Positions 8,873-17,404 of a stretch of 48,555 bases of DNA are shown in pieces. Within the stretch, counting starts at the first letter, position 1, and the number at the start of each line of letters is the position of its first letter. Both the position numbers and the translations under genes were made by a program. Location: contig JAFBAK010000142.1 in assembly GCA_019247795.1 (NCBI GenBank), positions 1 to 48,555 on the forward strand, written 5' to 3'. The notes under the pieces were generated by a model that did not search any database, was not told where the DNA came from, and saw only the letters and a program-made list of their open reading frames with translations. This DNA comes from Hyphomicrobiales bacterium (GTDB taxonomy: Bacteria; Pseudomonadota; Alphaproteobacteria; Rhizobiales; Beijerinckiaceae).

Positions 8873-9703
8873 TCATGCAGGAAGCACGCGCATCCGGCGA
8901 CGCGCGCGCGCCGCAAGCAGATTCGCGACCACGAGCAGAAGGATCGACAGCGTCATCATGAGAGTGGCAGCCGCCGTGATCGCGGGGCTGAGTTGCTCGC
9001 GCAATCCGGTGAACATCTCGAGCGGCAATGTGCGTTGATCGGCACTCGCGAGGAATTGCACGACCACGACCTCGTCGAAGGAAGTGACGAAGGCGAAGGC
9101 GGCCCCGGAGAGAACACCGGGAAGGATGAGCGGCAGCATGATCCGAAAGAAGGCAAGCGCCGGCCGCGCGCCGGAAATCGCGGCGGCGCGCATCAAGTTC
9201 CGGTCGAAGCCTGTGAGGCTGGCGCCGACCGTGACCACGACGAACGGGCTTGCGAGCACCGTATGGGCGAGGATGATGCCACCGTAAGTGCTCGCAAGCC
9301 CGAGCGGCGCGTAAAAGAGATAGGCGCCGACCGCCGTCACGACGATCGGCACCACCAAAGGTGAGATCAGGAGAGGCATCACCATTTGGCGGGCCGGAAA
9401 GCGCGGGCTCGACAAGCCGATTGCGGCGAAAGTGCCGAGCGAAGTTGCGAGCATTGTCGTGCCGAATGCGACGATGAGGCTATTACCGATTGCGGCGCGC
9501 CAGCGTTCCGTCCCGAGAACGACCTCGTACCATCGCGTCGACAGGCCGGCGAGCGGGAAAGTGAAAAACGAGCCGCTGTTGAATGACAACGGGATCGGTA
9601 TGAGAAGGGGCGTGACGAGATAGATCAGCACCATGGCGCACCATGCCCACAGCAATCCGACGCGAAGGCGCTCGCCGAGTGTGGGATAGGGCGACAACAG
9701 CAT
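8873..9703 (-). CDS. Polyamine-type ABC transporter permease (PotC-like)
   Basis: This is an inner-membrane permease of 276 residues with about six membrane segments. It carries the EAA-type loop for ATPase contact (MRAAAISGARPALAFFRIMLP). It is the last gene of a four-gene minus-strand set: ATPase, binding protein, PotB-like permease, then this one. Its ATG lies 3 bases after the stop of the upstream permease, so coupling is likely. The set resembles spermidine/putrescine importers, a family that also transports other small amines and amino-acid derivatives; the true ligand is unknown. It converges with the TPP decarboxylase genes. Confidence 0.88.
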   Translation of the reverse strand: MLLSPYPTLGERLRVGLLWAWCAMVLIYLVTPLLIPIPLSFNSGSFFTFPLAGLSTRWYEVVLGTERWRAAIGNSLIVAFGTTMLATSLGTFAAIGLSSPRFPARQMVMPLLISPLVVPIVVTAVGAYLFYAPLGLASTYGGIILAHTVLASPFVVVTVGASLTGFDRNLMRAAAISGARPALAFFRIMLPLILPGVLSGAAFAFVTSFDEVVVVQFLASADQRTLPLEMFTGLREQLSPAITAAATLMMTLSILLLVVANLLAARARRRMRVLPA

Positions 9704-9706
9704 GGG

Positions 9707-10900
9707 CTATACCAGCTTGAACCGATCGAGCCCGAGGAATCGGGCAAAGGCCGCGTAAAGTAGCAAGGTGAAGGCGAGGAGCATGAAGCTCAGCGCAGCC
9801 GCCATCTCCCAATTAAGATCGACGTTCACGTAATTGGCGATGAAGTTGCTGATCAGCTGATCGCTCGCGCCGCCGATCAAGGCCGGGGTGATGTAATAGC
9901 CGAGGCACAGGATGAAGGTGAGAAGACATCCGGCCATCACGCCTGGCAAGGCCTGTGGGAGATAGACGCGACGAAATGCGGTGAGCGGCCTCGCGCCGAG
10001 CGAATGGGCAGCGCGCAATTGCGATGGAGAGATCGAGCGCATCACGCTGTAGATCGGGAGAAGAGTGAAGGGTAACTGGATATGCGTCATCGCGATGATG
10101 AGACCGAGGCGGCTATACATCAGCTCGAGCCTTTCGCTTGTGATGCCAAGTGCGATCAGCGCATCGTTCAGCAGGCCGAACTTCTGCAAGAGGACGGTCC
10201 AGGCAGCCGTCCGCACGAGGATCGAGGTCCAGAAGGGCAAAAGCACAAGCACCAGGACGAGATTGGCGCGCGCTAGCGGCAAATTGGAAATGAGGTAGGC
10301 GAGCGGAAAACCGAGCGCCAAGGTGGCGAGCGTGACCAGCGCCGCCACCATGAAGGTTCGTGCGAAGACGCGTAGGAACACGGCCTCACCGGCCGGCACG
10401 AAATCGAGGGAGCCGTTCACTCCCCAGCGCAGATCGAGCGCGCTCAGGAGATAAAAGGAAGTGAAGCCGTGCACGCCACCCCTGATCGTGGACCAAGTCT
10501 GCTTCTCGCCCCAGAAGGGAATTGCATCGATGAGCTCGGATCTGGACGGCGACGTTCCGCTCGCCAGCAATCGAGCCGTTTTCAGCACCTGGCTTCGCGC
10601 GCCTGAAAGTCGGCTGTTCAGGCTTTTGGCAAATTCGAACACCGTGCCTCTTGCCTGGTCCTCCTTGAGGTCGGCTTCGAGCGCTGCGAAGACTTCATCA
10701 CCGGGTGGATCTTCGGTCGCGGCCTGGCGCAAGGTCTCGGCCGTGCGGGGAAGGGCGCGTGAGATCGACGGATCGTAAACGGCGCGAGAGAGCAGCGCGA
10801 TGATCGGAATGCCGAAGCTTACGATGAGAAGAACCAGAAGCGGCGCCGCAAGCGCCAGCGCTCTTGTGCCCTCGTGGCGCGGCACGAGGCGCGATGACAT
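9707..10900 (-). CDS. Polyamine-type ABC transporter permease (PotB-like) with large periplasmic insert
   Basis: This is the second permease of the Pot-type importer, 397 residues from the ATG at 10900, which has a G-rich Shine-Dalgarno-like stretch just upstream and starts close to the first membrane helix. A GTG at 10996 would add 32 residues but has no visible ribosome site. The EAA loop reads LRAAHSLGARPLTAFRRVYLP. Between helix 1 and helix 2 there is an extra segment of about 120 mostly polar residues, making the protein about 100 residues longer than classical PotB (about 285). Such an insert would face the periplasm and could contact the binding protein; this is inference. Confidence 0.88.
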   Translation of the reverse strand: MSSRLVPRHEGTRALALAAPLLVLLIVSFGIPIIALLSRAVYDPSISRALPRTAETLRQAATEDPPGDEVFAALEADLKEDQARGTVFEFAKSLNSRLSGARSQVLKTARLLASGTSPSRSELIDAIPFWGEKQTWSTIRGGVHGFTSFYLLSALDLRWGVNGSLDFVPAGEAVFLRVFARTFMVAALVTLATLALGFPLAYLISNLPLARANLVLVLVLLPFWTSILVRTAAWTVLLQKFGLLNDALIALGITSERLELMYSRLGLIIAMTHIQLPFTLLPIYSVMRSISPSQLRAAHSLGARPLTAFRRVYLPQALPGVMAGCLLTFILCLGYYITPALIGGASDQLISNFIANYVNVDLNWEMAAALSFMLLAFTLLLYAAFARFLGLDRFKLV

Positions 10901-11000
10901 GGCGCGCCACCCCCCATCGTTCACACCGGCGCGAGTCTCGGCGCCGCGAAGTAACCGCGACTCGCGCGTCACGAGTTGTGACCCGTGTTCGTTCACGTGA

Positions 11001-12056
11001 TTACTGCGCCAGCCAGGCGTTGAATCGTTTCACCAGGTCTTCACCATGGTCTCCCCAGAACTCGACGTCGCCCACAAGGTAGGATTTCATGTGATCGGGC
11101 GCGGTCGGAAGCTTGGGCAGCACGTCCTTCGGAACAAAGCTCGTGGCATCGGACCGCACTGGCCCATAAGGAATGAAACGGCCAAGCTGAGCCGCGACCT
11201 CCGGGTCTGAGATATAAGCGAGGTATTTGTAGGCAAGGTCCGTATTTTTCGCGCCCTTGGGGATCGAGATCATGTCGTACTCGACGATCTGATCCTTCCA
11301 GACGATGGCGAACGGCTTCTTGTCCTGCTCGACAGCATTCTGGATGCGACCGTTCCATGCGGTCGTCATCACGACCTCGTGGGAAGCGAGAAGTTGTGGC
11401 GGTTGGGCTCCTGCGTCCCACCACACGACATCCTTCTTGATGCTGTCGAGCTTTCTGAAGGCGCGATCGATTCCGATCGGGGTCGCCAGCACCTTGTAGA
11501 CGTCGGCTGCGGGAACGCCGTCCGCCATCAGGGCCCATTCGAGGTTCTGAGCCGGAAATTTGCGCATGCCGCGCTTACCGGGGAAGCGGGCGGTGTCGAA
11601 AATATCGAGCACCGAGGTCGGCGGGTCCTTGAGAACCATCGTGTCATAGCCGAGCACATCACCATAGACGTCAAGGCCCACGCCGCAATCGAGCGCCGTG
11701 CCGGGCAGAAACTTGGAACGATCGGCGATCTTCGCGTAATCGAGCCGCTGCAGGATACCCGCGTCACAACCCTGGAGAACCGTTGCAGTCTCCACGGTGA
11801 CGAGGTCGACCGGCACATTGCCGGTTTCAATTATGGCTTTGATCTTGCCGAGGTCGCCGAGATACTCCTGCTCGTTGACTTTCACGCCGGTCTTCTTCGC
11901 GAAGGGTTCGAACCAGGCTTGCCGCTGCGCCGCTTGCCAGGCGCCGCCCGTTGCCATGATGGTCAATTCATCCGCCGCGAGAGCGGTCCTGCCGGAGCCA
12001 AGACCGAGCGCGGTTTCTGCGAGCATCGCCAAGACTGCAATTCTCAGACATCTCAT
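11001..12056 (-). CDS. Polyamine-type ABC transporter substrate-binding protein (PotD-like)
   Basis: This is a periplasmic solute-binding protein of 351 residues. The ATG at 12056 is preceded by GGGAGG at 5 bases, which overrides a longer upstream reading. An N-terminal signal peptide with a hydrophobic core ends at an Ala-x-Ala site (RTALA-ADE). The mature part begins ELTIMATGGAW, typical of the iron/polyamine-binding type of extracellular domain, and contains DVYGDVLGYDTM and the C-terminal FIPYGPVRSDA. It lies between the ATPase gene (23 bp upstream) and the PotB-like permease. The ligand cannot be deduced from sequence alone; the neighbouring enzymes suggest an amine or amino-acid-like compound. 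Confidence 0.9.
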   Translation of the reverse strand: MRCLRIAVLAMLAETALGLGSGRTALAADELTIMATGGAWQAAQRQAWFEPFAKKTGVKVNEQEYLGDLGKIKAIIETGNVPVDLVTVETATVLQGCDAGILQRLDYAKIADRSKFLPGTALDCGVGLDVYGDVLGYDTMVLKDPPTSVLDIFDTARFPGKRGMRKFPAQNLEWALMADGVPAADVYKVLATPIGIDRAFRKLDSIKKDVVWWDAGAQPPQLLASHEVVMTTAWNGRIQNAVEQDKKPFAIVWKDQIVEYDMISIPKGAKNTDLAYKYLAYISDPEVAAQLGRFIPYGPVRSDATSFVPKDVLPKLPTAPDHMKSYLVGDVEFWGDHGEDLVKRFNAWLAQ

Positions 12057-12079
12057 AGTGACCTCCCAGGTCTCGTTGA

Positions 12080-13231
12080 TCAGCTTCGAGGATTTGCGGG
12101 AAAGGCTCGGCAATCGGCCGGCGACCAGGAGAGCATCAATGGCGCTCCGGCGTGAAAGCTCTCGTCCGCGGGAACCTTCACCATGAGCTCTTGCCCATTC
12201 CCGAGCCGCACCAGCAGTCGTTGATGATCGCCGAGGTAGATGCGTCCCTCGACCTTCCCTTCCAGACGCGTGCTTTCATCGCTTGCGGCGTCGATCAGGC
12301 GGATCTGCTCGGGACGAATCGTCAGTTTGGCCTCATCCCCGAGCCTCATCGCACCGACGGGTGTCGCCTTGACATGCGAGGAGTCGCCGAGGCGCACGAC
12401 ACAGGTCGACTTCGACAGCTGCTCGACCGTGCCCTCGAGCGTGTTGTTCTCGCCGATGAAGTTCGCAACGAAGGCATCGGCCGGCTCTTTGTACAGGGCA
12501 TCCGGTTTGCCGATCTGAGCCAGGGCGCCACTTTCGAAGACGGCTACCCGGTCCGACATGGTCAGAGCCTCGCTCTGATCATGCGTGACATATACGACGG
12601 TGACGCCGAGCTGATCATGGAGCTGTTTGAGCTCGATCTGCATGTGCTCGCGGAGCTTCTTGTCGAGCGCGCCCAACGGCTCGTCCATGAGGATGAGGCT
12701 CGGCTGGTAGACGAGCGCGCGAGCGAGCGCCACGCGCTGCTGCTGGCCTCCCGAAAGTTGCGCGGGCCGGCGATCGCCGAACATGTCGAGACGAACCATC
12801 TCGAGCGCGCGGCGTACACGGCTCGCGATGTCCGGCTTGGCGATCTTGCGGACCGAAAGTGGAAACGCGACGTTTTCCGCGACTGTCATGTGCGGAAAGA
12901 GCGCGTAGTTCTGGAACACCATCCCGATGTTGCGCTCATAGGGTGGAAGCCGATCAACCGACCGACCTTCAAGCATGATCGTTCCGCGTGTCGGGCGTTC
13001 GAAGCCCGCCAGCATATTGAGCGTTGTGGTCTTTCCTGATCCGGACGGGCCGAGGAATGTGAGGAATTCGCCGCGGCGAACTTCGAGATCGAGCCTGCGG
13101 ACCGCGACGACATGGCCAGCATAAATTTTTTCGACCTCGATGAACTCCACGAGATTGACGGGTGATGCCGACGCCGCGCGCGAAAGATTCTGACCTTGCG
13201 GGCTCGCTGCGAGCGACGCGAAGGAGGTCAA
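12080..13231 (-). CDS. Polyamine-type ABC transporter ATPase (PotA-like)
   Basis: This is the ATP-hydrolysing subunit of the Pot-type importer, 383 residues. Walker A is GPSGSGKTT (61-69), the Q-loop is VFQNYALFPHM, the signature is LSGGQQQR, Walker B is LILMDEP and the switch histidine is in VYVTHDQ. A C-terminal TOBE-type regulatory domain follows from about residue 270. The start is a TTG with AGGGGAG seven bases upstream. The first 27 residues are an Ala/Ser-rich extension ahead of the usual start of the domain. It is the first gene of the transporter operon and is transcribed away from the MocR-type regulator across an operator-bearing intergenic region, so it is probably under that regulator's control. 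Confidence 0.93.
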   Translation of the reverse strand: MTSFASLAASPQGQNLSRAASASPVNLVEFIEVEKIYAGHVVAVRRLDLEVRRGEFLTFLGPSGSGKTTTLNMLAGFERPTRGTIMLEGRSVDRLPPYERNIGMVFQNYALFPHMTVAENVAFPLSVRKIAKPDIASRVRRALEMVRLDMFGDRRPAQLSGGQQQRVALARALVYQPSLILMDEPLGALDKKLREHMQIELKQLHDQLGVTVVYVTHDQSEALTMSDRVAVFESGALAQIGKPDALYKEPADAFVANFIGENNTLEGTVEQLSKSTCVVRLGDSSHVKATPVGAMRLGDEAKLTIRPEQIRLIDAASDESTRLEGKVEGRIYLGDHQRLLVRLGNGQELMVKVPADESFHAGAPLMLSWSPADCRAFPANPRS

Positions 13232-13329
13232 AATCGTGCTCCCCTTGCCGGCTCGTGACCCTCACGCACCGCTGAAAACATCCATGTGTCTATGACAGCT
13301 TTCACCGGATCTCCCCATAATGGAGAACA

Positions 13330-13366
13330 TTGTATGATCATACAATCATAATTGAGTGATCATACA
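13330..13366. promoter_or_regulatory. Operator candidate: 16-bp perfect palindrome plus repeated half-site
   Basis: TTGTATGATCATACAA (13330-13345) is a perfect 16-bp palindrome. Its TGATCATACA part recurs as a direct repeat at 13357-13366, exactly 22 bp (about two helical turns) downstream. The element lies between the divergent PotA-like ATPase and the MocR-type regulator. MocR/GntR regulators commonly bind such paired sites, so this is the likely control site for the transporter operon. Binding itself is inferred. Confidence 0.55.
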
Positions 13367-13434
13367 TCTAGGTGAAGGAGCCGTCAACTACGCCCGTCGG
13401 TCAGGACATCATGCTGCGGGGCGACGCGGAAATA

Positions 13435-13452
13435 ATACAATAAAATTTGTAT
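13435..13452. promoter_or_regulatory. Second operator candidate, ATACAA-N6-TTGTAT
   Basis: An inverted repeat, ATACAA then TTGTAT with a 6-bp spacer, repeats the half-sites of the palindrome at 13330. It sits about 70 bp upstream of the preferred start of the MocR-type gene and covers an alternative ATG at 13451. Its position suggests autoregulation of the regulator gene. Confidence 0.5.
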
Positions 13453-13519
13453 GACCACTCAAGTTGTCACCCTGGAAGCCCTATGTTACAGGCGACTTAA
13501 CCAGGGGGCCGCATCGAGC

Positions 13520-14908
13520 ATGCTTGAGAACTTGCATTTGCCGGCTGACGGCCAGCCGATGTACCGCCGCCTCGCTGACGCTATTGCCGAGCGCATCGCG
13601 AGCGGTGCGCTCAATGGCGGCGACAAGCTGCCCCCCCAGCGTGAGATCGCACGCGTGCTTGGAATCAATGTCACTACGGTCACGCGCGCTTTTTCGGCGT
13701 TGCAGCAAAGAGGGCTCGTCGAGGCGCGTCCTGGACGCGGCACGTCGGTGCTGCTCCGCGAGGCGCGAGAGGAAGCGGGGTTCCGATCAGCGCCGAGCGA
13801 CGAGACGGGGCTCATTGACCTATCTGTCAATCGACCCGCTACGAGCGCTTATCTCGATGGTCTCGCTCCGCTGCTTCCCCGCCTCCCGAAGGACCGGCGT
13901 TATCCTGCTTTGCAGGATTATCATCCTCCCGAAGGTCCGCTTTGGGCGCGTACCGCCATTGCCGAATGGCTCGCCCCATATACGGGCAGCAAGGATGGCG
14001 GCCGAGTGGTATTGACCGATGGCGCTCAGCACGGCCTCTCGTGCCTCTTGACGGCGGTGGCGCAACGCGGCGACGTTATCGTGGCCGATGCCATCACATA
14101 TCAAGGGATCGGCGCGCTTTGTCGTTCGCTCGGGCTTGATTTGCGTGGCATTGCAGGGGACCGCAACGGCATGCGGCCGGACGCCTTCGATGCTGCCTGC
14201 GCAACCTTGAGGCCGCGCGCGGTGTTTCTTGTGCCGAGCCTGCACAATCCCACCACCGTAACGCTTTCCGAAGAGCGTCGCCGCGCCATCGCTGCGATTG
14301 CGCGACGGCACAATGTCCTGATCATTGAAGACGATGTCTACCGTCCTCTCGTTGGCGAGGCGATCCCATCCTTCGCCGTGATCGAGCCCGAACTTACCGT
14401 ATATGTGAGCTGTCTCTCGAAGTGCGTCGCTCCGGGATTGCGCCTCGGCTTCATCGTCGGACCGCGGGCCGTGATGGGCAATGTCGCCGCGGCCCTACGC
14501 GTCAGTTGCTGGAGCGTGAGCCCGTTGACCGCGCTCGTCACGACCATTCTTCTCGAGGAGGGTGTGGCGGACCAGCTCATCGCGCGCCAAAAGGAGGAGC
14601 TTCGTCAACGCCAGACCCTGCTTCGCGAAAAACTCGCGGGCTTCGACGTGCAAACTCATGAGACCTCGACGCACGCCTGGCTGCATTTGCCGGAACCCTG
14701 GCGCGGCGCGGCCTTCGCACGCGCCGGTCGACAACGAGGCGTCGGCGTCTTGCCGGCGGATGCCTTCGCGGTAGGTCGCGAGGTGCTTGCCCATGCGGTG
14801 CGGATCAATGTCGGGGCAGCTCGTTCGCAAGCCGATTTGCGGGCGGCGCTCGAGATCCTCGTGGATCTCATGAAGTTCGGCCATCTCGAAGTCACCGGCG
14901 TCGTGTGA
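13520..14908 (+). CDS. MocR-type regulator (GntR wHTH fused to aminotransferase-like domain)
   Basis: This is a transcription regulator of the MocR/PdxR class, about 462 residues. The winged-helix domain is at the N-terminus (MYRRLADAIAERI, LPPQREIARVLGINVTTVTRA). It is followed by a fold-type I aminotransferase-like domain with the PLP-contact motifs HNPT, IIEDDVYRPL and the lysine in VSCLSKCVAPGLRLGF. The ATG at 13520 lies just before the conserved part; a start at 13451 would add 23 residues but would place the operator inside the gene. It is divergent from the Pot-type transporter, so its effector may be an amine or amino acid that forms a Schiff base with PLP. The target genes are inferred from the shared operators. 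Confidence 0.9.
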   Translation: MLENLHLPADGQPMYRRLADAIAERIASGALNGGDKLPPQREIARVLGINVTTVTRAFSALQQRGLVEARPGRGTSVLLREAREEAGFRSAPSDETGLIDLSVNRPATSAYLDGLAPLLPRLPKDRRYPALQDYHPPEGPLWARTAIAEWLAPYTGSKDGGRVVLTDGAQHGLSCLLTAVAQRGDVIVADAITYQGIGALCRSLGLDLRGIAGDRNGMRPDAFDAACATLRPRAVFLVPSLHNPTTVTLSEERRRAIAAIARRHNVLIIEDDVYRPLVGEAIPSFAVIEPELTVYVSCLSKCVAPGLRLGFIVGPRAVMGNVAAALRVSCWSVSPLTALVTTILLEEGVADQLIARQKEELRQRQTLLREKLAGFDVQTHETSTHAWLHLPEPWRGAAFARAGRQRGVGVLPADAFAVGREVLAHAVRINVGAARSQADLRAALEILVDLMKFGHLEVTGVV

Positions 14909-14972
14909 CGACCAGCCTGTTCCGAACTCGCGCCGGTGAGGCGCGTTCTTCTTTCAGCAATGGAGGATGAAG

Positions 14973-15230
14973 ATGCCCGATCTGAAAGCGATCAAAGAAC
15001 ACATGGAAGTCATTGGCGCCGACGGGGTTCATGTCGGCACCGTGGACCATCTTGAGGGAAACCGGATCAAGCTCACCAGGAAGGATAGCGGCGAAGGCTC
15101 GCATAAAGGGCACCACCACTACATTTCCACAGAGCTGGTCGCCGGAATCGAAGGCAATAAGGTCCGCCTGTCGGCAAACGCCGATGTCGCGGTGAGCTTC
15201 GAAGAGGAAAGGAATTCAAAGCCGGCCTGA
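14973..15230 (+). CDS. DUF2171-family small protein
   Basis: This is an 85-residue soluble protein resembling DUF2171 (PRC-barrel-like). The ATG at 14973 is chosen because GGAGG at 14962-14966 then has 6-base spacing; the ATG at 14967 touches it. The sequence begins MPDLKAIKEHMEVIGADG and has GTVDHLEGNRIKL, the turn-rich pattern of the family, then a His-rich GHHHYIS stretch. It lies downstream of the regulator on the same strand and converges with the next small gene. The function is unknown; relatives are often stress-associated. Confidence 0.75.
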   Translation: MPDLKAIKEHMEVIGADGVHVGTVDHLEGNRIKLTRKDSGEGSHKGHHHYISTELVAGIEGNKVRLSANADVAVSFEEERNSKPA

Positions 15231-15237
15231 ACGCGAA

Positions 15238-15501
15238 TCAGTCCGGCTGCTGACGGCCTTCGGATTGCGGGCTGCCCTCTTGCTTGGATTGGGCTTCGCG
15301 CCTTTCGTCCTCGATCAGTTTTGAAAGGGACGGTTCATCCAGCTTGTGCAAGACTTCGGCAAGCGTCTGAGAATCGTCGCATCCTGCGGCGAAATCCTTG
15401 CCGTAAGCAATCCGCAGCGACTTGATCAGGGTATTGCCGTGCTTGCGGCTGATTTCGCCATTGGCGTCGCGATGCCTGGAATCAAGTCCGGATGGGCTCA
15501 T
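15238..15501 (-). CDS. Conserved small hypothetical protein ('ISRKHGNTLI' type)
   Basis: This is an 87-residue protein with no membrane segment. The block GEISRKHGNTLIKSLRIAYG is of a kind I recognise from small uncharacterised proteins of rhizobia and relatives, where it is followed by a DEPSLSKL motif, also present here. The C-terminus is low-complexity (Gln/Ser/Glu). GAAGGAG lies at good spacing before the ATG. It converges with the DUF2171 gene, leaving only 7 bp between the stops. I cannot assign a function. Confidence 0.7.
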   Translation of the reverse strand: MSPSGLDSRHRDANGEISRKHGNTLIKSLRIAYGKDFAAGCDDSQTLAEVLHKLDEPSLSKLIEDERREAQSKQEGSPQSEGRQQPD

Positions 15502-15620
15502 CTCTGTCTCCTTCGGGTCGTGGTCTTTCGTCCTTGAATGATCTCGACCACGGCCTGGTTCCGGGAGCGCACCTCTGCTCGCAAATCGCTCAGCTGGGTT
15601 GTGGTACTCGGCTCTCTCGC

Positions 15621-15652
15621 TGACCCCGCCCGGCGGGCACCATTAGGGGTCA
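15621..15652. other. Nested inverted repeat upstream of the PolX-like gene
   Basis: TGACCCC (15621-15627) and GGGGTCA (15646-15652) form an inverted repeat enclosing the smaller GCCC-GGC-GGGC. The element lies in the short intergenic space before the PolX-like gene and includes an AGGGG that could serve as a ribosome site for a GTG at 15653. It could be a leader hairpin or a protein site; nothing further can be said. Confidence 0.3.
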
Positions 15653-15691
15653 GTGAGCGTTGACAGTGGAGAACTTCAGGCTTGCACCCCA

Positions 15692-17404
15692 ATGACCTTT
15701 CTCGATGCCTCGTCGGTTTCGCGTCTGCTTCGTGAGTTCGGCCGGCGCGTGGCCTTGCGTCCCGGCAACCCTTACCGGGCCAAAGCCTATGCGCGCGCAG
15801 CCGACAGCCTTCTCACGCTGAGCGTCCCACTTCGTGACGTCATCGCGCAAGACCGCTTGCAAGAAATTCCGGGTGTCGGGGAAGCCATTGCCGATATCAT
15901 CACGCAATTGCACAAGACCGGCACGCATCCGACGCTCGAGGCCATGCGCGAGGAGGTACCCGAGAGCGTTCTCGAATTATTGAGCATTCCCGGTCTGCGG
16001 CCCGACAAGGTGCTCAAGCTTCACACCGATCTCGGCATCACTTCGCTCGCGGAGCTCGAGAGTGCCGCCCGCGCGGGGCGCCTGCGAAAAGTCAAAGGCC
16101 TCGGCGCCGCCCTCGAAAGCAAGATCCTCAAGGGCATCGACATGCGGCGCCATGCGCAAGGCTCGCGGCACCTGCACCGCGCCGCCGAGCTTTTACAGGC
16201 CGCAGAATGGCATTTGCGAGAGGCGAACGCCGCAATTGTGCGTGTCACGGCAGCCGGCGAATTTCGTCGCGGATGCGAATTGGTGAGAGAGCTTACGCTG
16301 GTCGCGGAGGTGAGAAGCTCGGGGAACGTTTCCCAGCGGATCACAGCAAGCGAAGAGCTCACCGTCCACCTGACCGATGCTCGCCATTATGGCGTGACGC
16401 TGTTGCATGCCACCGGCTCTTCCGCGCATCTCGACGAGCTTCGCGCCCTCGCCATGGAGAGGGATATGCTCCTCGAGGAAAGCGGTTTGCGCCGCGGCCG
16501 CAGGATCGTGGCGGCCGCGACCGAGGAGAAAATCTACGCGGCGCTTGGCTTGCCCCTGATCCCTCCCGAGCTGCGGGAAGGACGAGGCGAGATCGTTCGC
16601 GCGCTCGCAGGACGGCTTCCGGTCCTCGTGACCGACGAAGACATCCGCGGCATCTTGCATGCCCATACCGATCGCTCCGATGGCGCCGATACGCTCGAGG
16701 CCATGGCCGAAGCCACTCGGGCGCGCCGCTATGCGTATTTCGGGGTCGCGGATCATTCCAAGTCCGCCCATTACGCCGGAGGGCTGAGCGTCGAGGAAAT
16801 CAAGGAGCAGCACGCAAAGATCGATGAACTCAACCGACATTACCGGGGAGGATTCCACGTGCTGAAGGGAATTGAATCTGACATCCTTCCGGACGGTTCG
16901 CTTGACTACCCAGAGGAGATCCTCGGCCAGTTCGATTTCGTGGTCGCAAGCGTGCATGGGCGCTTCAAGCTCGATCGCAAAGAACAGACCGAGCGCGTGC
17001 TGCGCGCCGTGGCCAATCCCCAGACGACCATCCTCGGCCATATGACAGGCCGTCAATTGCTTCGCCGCCCGGGCTACGACATCGACATCGAAAAAGTGCT
17101 TGCCGCTTGCGCCGAGCATGGTGTTGCGGTCGAGATCAATGCCAATCCCTGGCGCCTCGACCTCGATTGGCGTTGGCACGAAAAGGCGCTCGAGCTCGGC
17201 TGCATGATGAGCATCAACCCCGATGCCCATTCGACGCGCGAGCTCGACCTCACCCATTGGGGCGTGGAGATGGCGCGCAAGGGAGGCGTCCCGAAACAGC
17301 GCGTGCTGAATTGCTTCAGCTTCGATGAACTCGAGGCGCATCTGCGAAAGCGCAAAGCAAACCGGCGCAAGATGCGGCGCTCGCGGCCGGAGCTTACCGC
17401 GTGA
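15692..17404 (+). CDS. polX: PolX-like protein: degenerate polymerase domain plus intact PHP domain
   Basis: This is a 570-residue protein with the layout and length of bacterial family X DNA polymerases: an N-terminal 8-kDa helix-hairpin-helix region (LQEIPGVGEAIADII), a fingers/palm region and a C-terminal PHP phosphoesterase. PHP metal ligands are visible in HAHTDRSDG, ADHSKS, KGIESDIL, ASVHGRF, LGHMTGR and NPDAHS, so 3'-5' exonuclease or AP-endonuclease-type activity is plausible. The palm, in contrast, reads GEFRRGCELVRELTLV where active enzymes have a GSxRRGxxxxxDxD pattern, so both first catalytic aspartates are gone, and the third aspartate also appears replaced. It is probably a repair nuclease without polymerase activity. 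A GTG at 15653 is the alternative start. Confidence 0.85.
   Translation: MTFLDASSVSRLLREFGRRVALRPGNPYRAKAYARAADSLLTLSVPLRDVIAQDRLQEIPGVGEAIADIITQLHKTGTHPTLEAMREEVPESVLELLSIPGLRPDKVLKLHTDLGITSLAELESAARAGRLRKVKGLGAALESKILKGIDMRRHAQGSRHLHRAAELLQAAEWHLREANAAIVRVTAAGEFRRGCELVRELTLVAEVRSSGNVSQRITASEELTVHLTDARHYGVTLLHATGSSAHLDELRALAMERDMLLEESGLRRGRRIVAAATEEKIYAALGLPLIPPELREGRGEIVRALAGRLPVLVTDEDIRGILHAHTDRSDGADTLEAMAEATRARRYAYFGVADHSKSAHYAGGLSVEEIKEQHAKIDELNRHYRGGFHVLKGIESDILPDGSLDYPEEILGQFDFVVASVHGRFKLDRKEQTERVLRAVANPQTTILGHMTGRQLLRRPGYDIDIEKVLAACAEHGVAVEINANPWRLDLDWRWHEKALELGCMMSINPDAHSTRELDLTHWGVEMARKGGVPKQRVLNCFSFDELEAHLRKRKANRRKMRRSRPELTA

Noticed and set aside
15498-15692. 64-residue minus-strand frame between the small hypothetical gene and the PolX-like gene
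   Set aside because: It has no ribosome site, it is basic and low in motif content, and it overlaps the inverted repeat.
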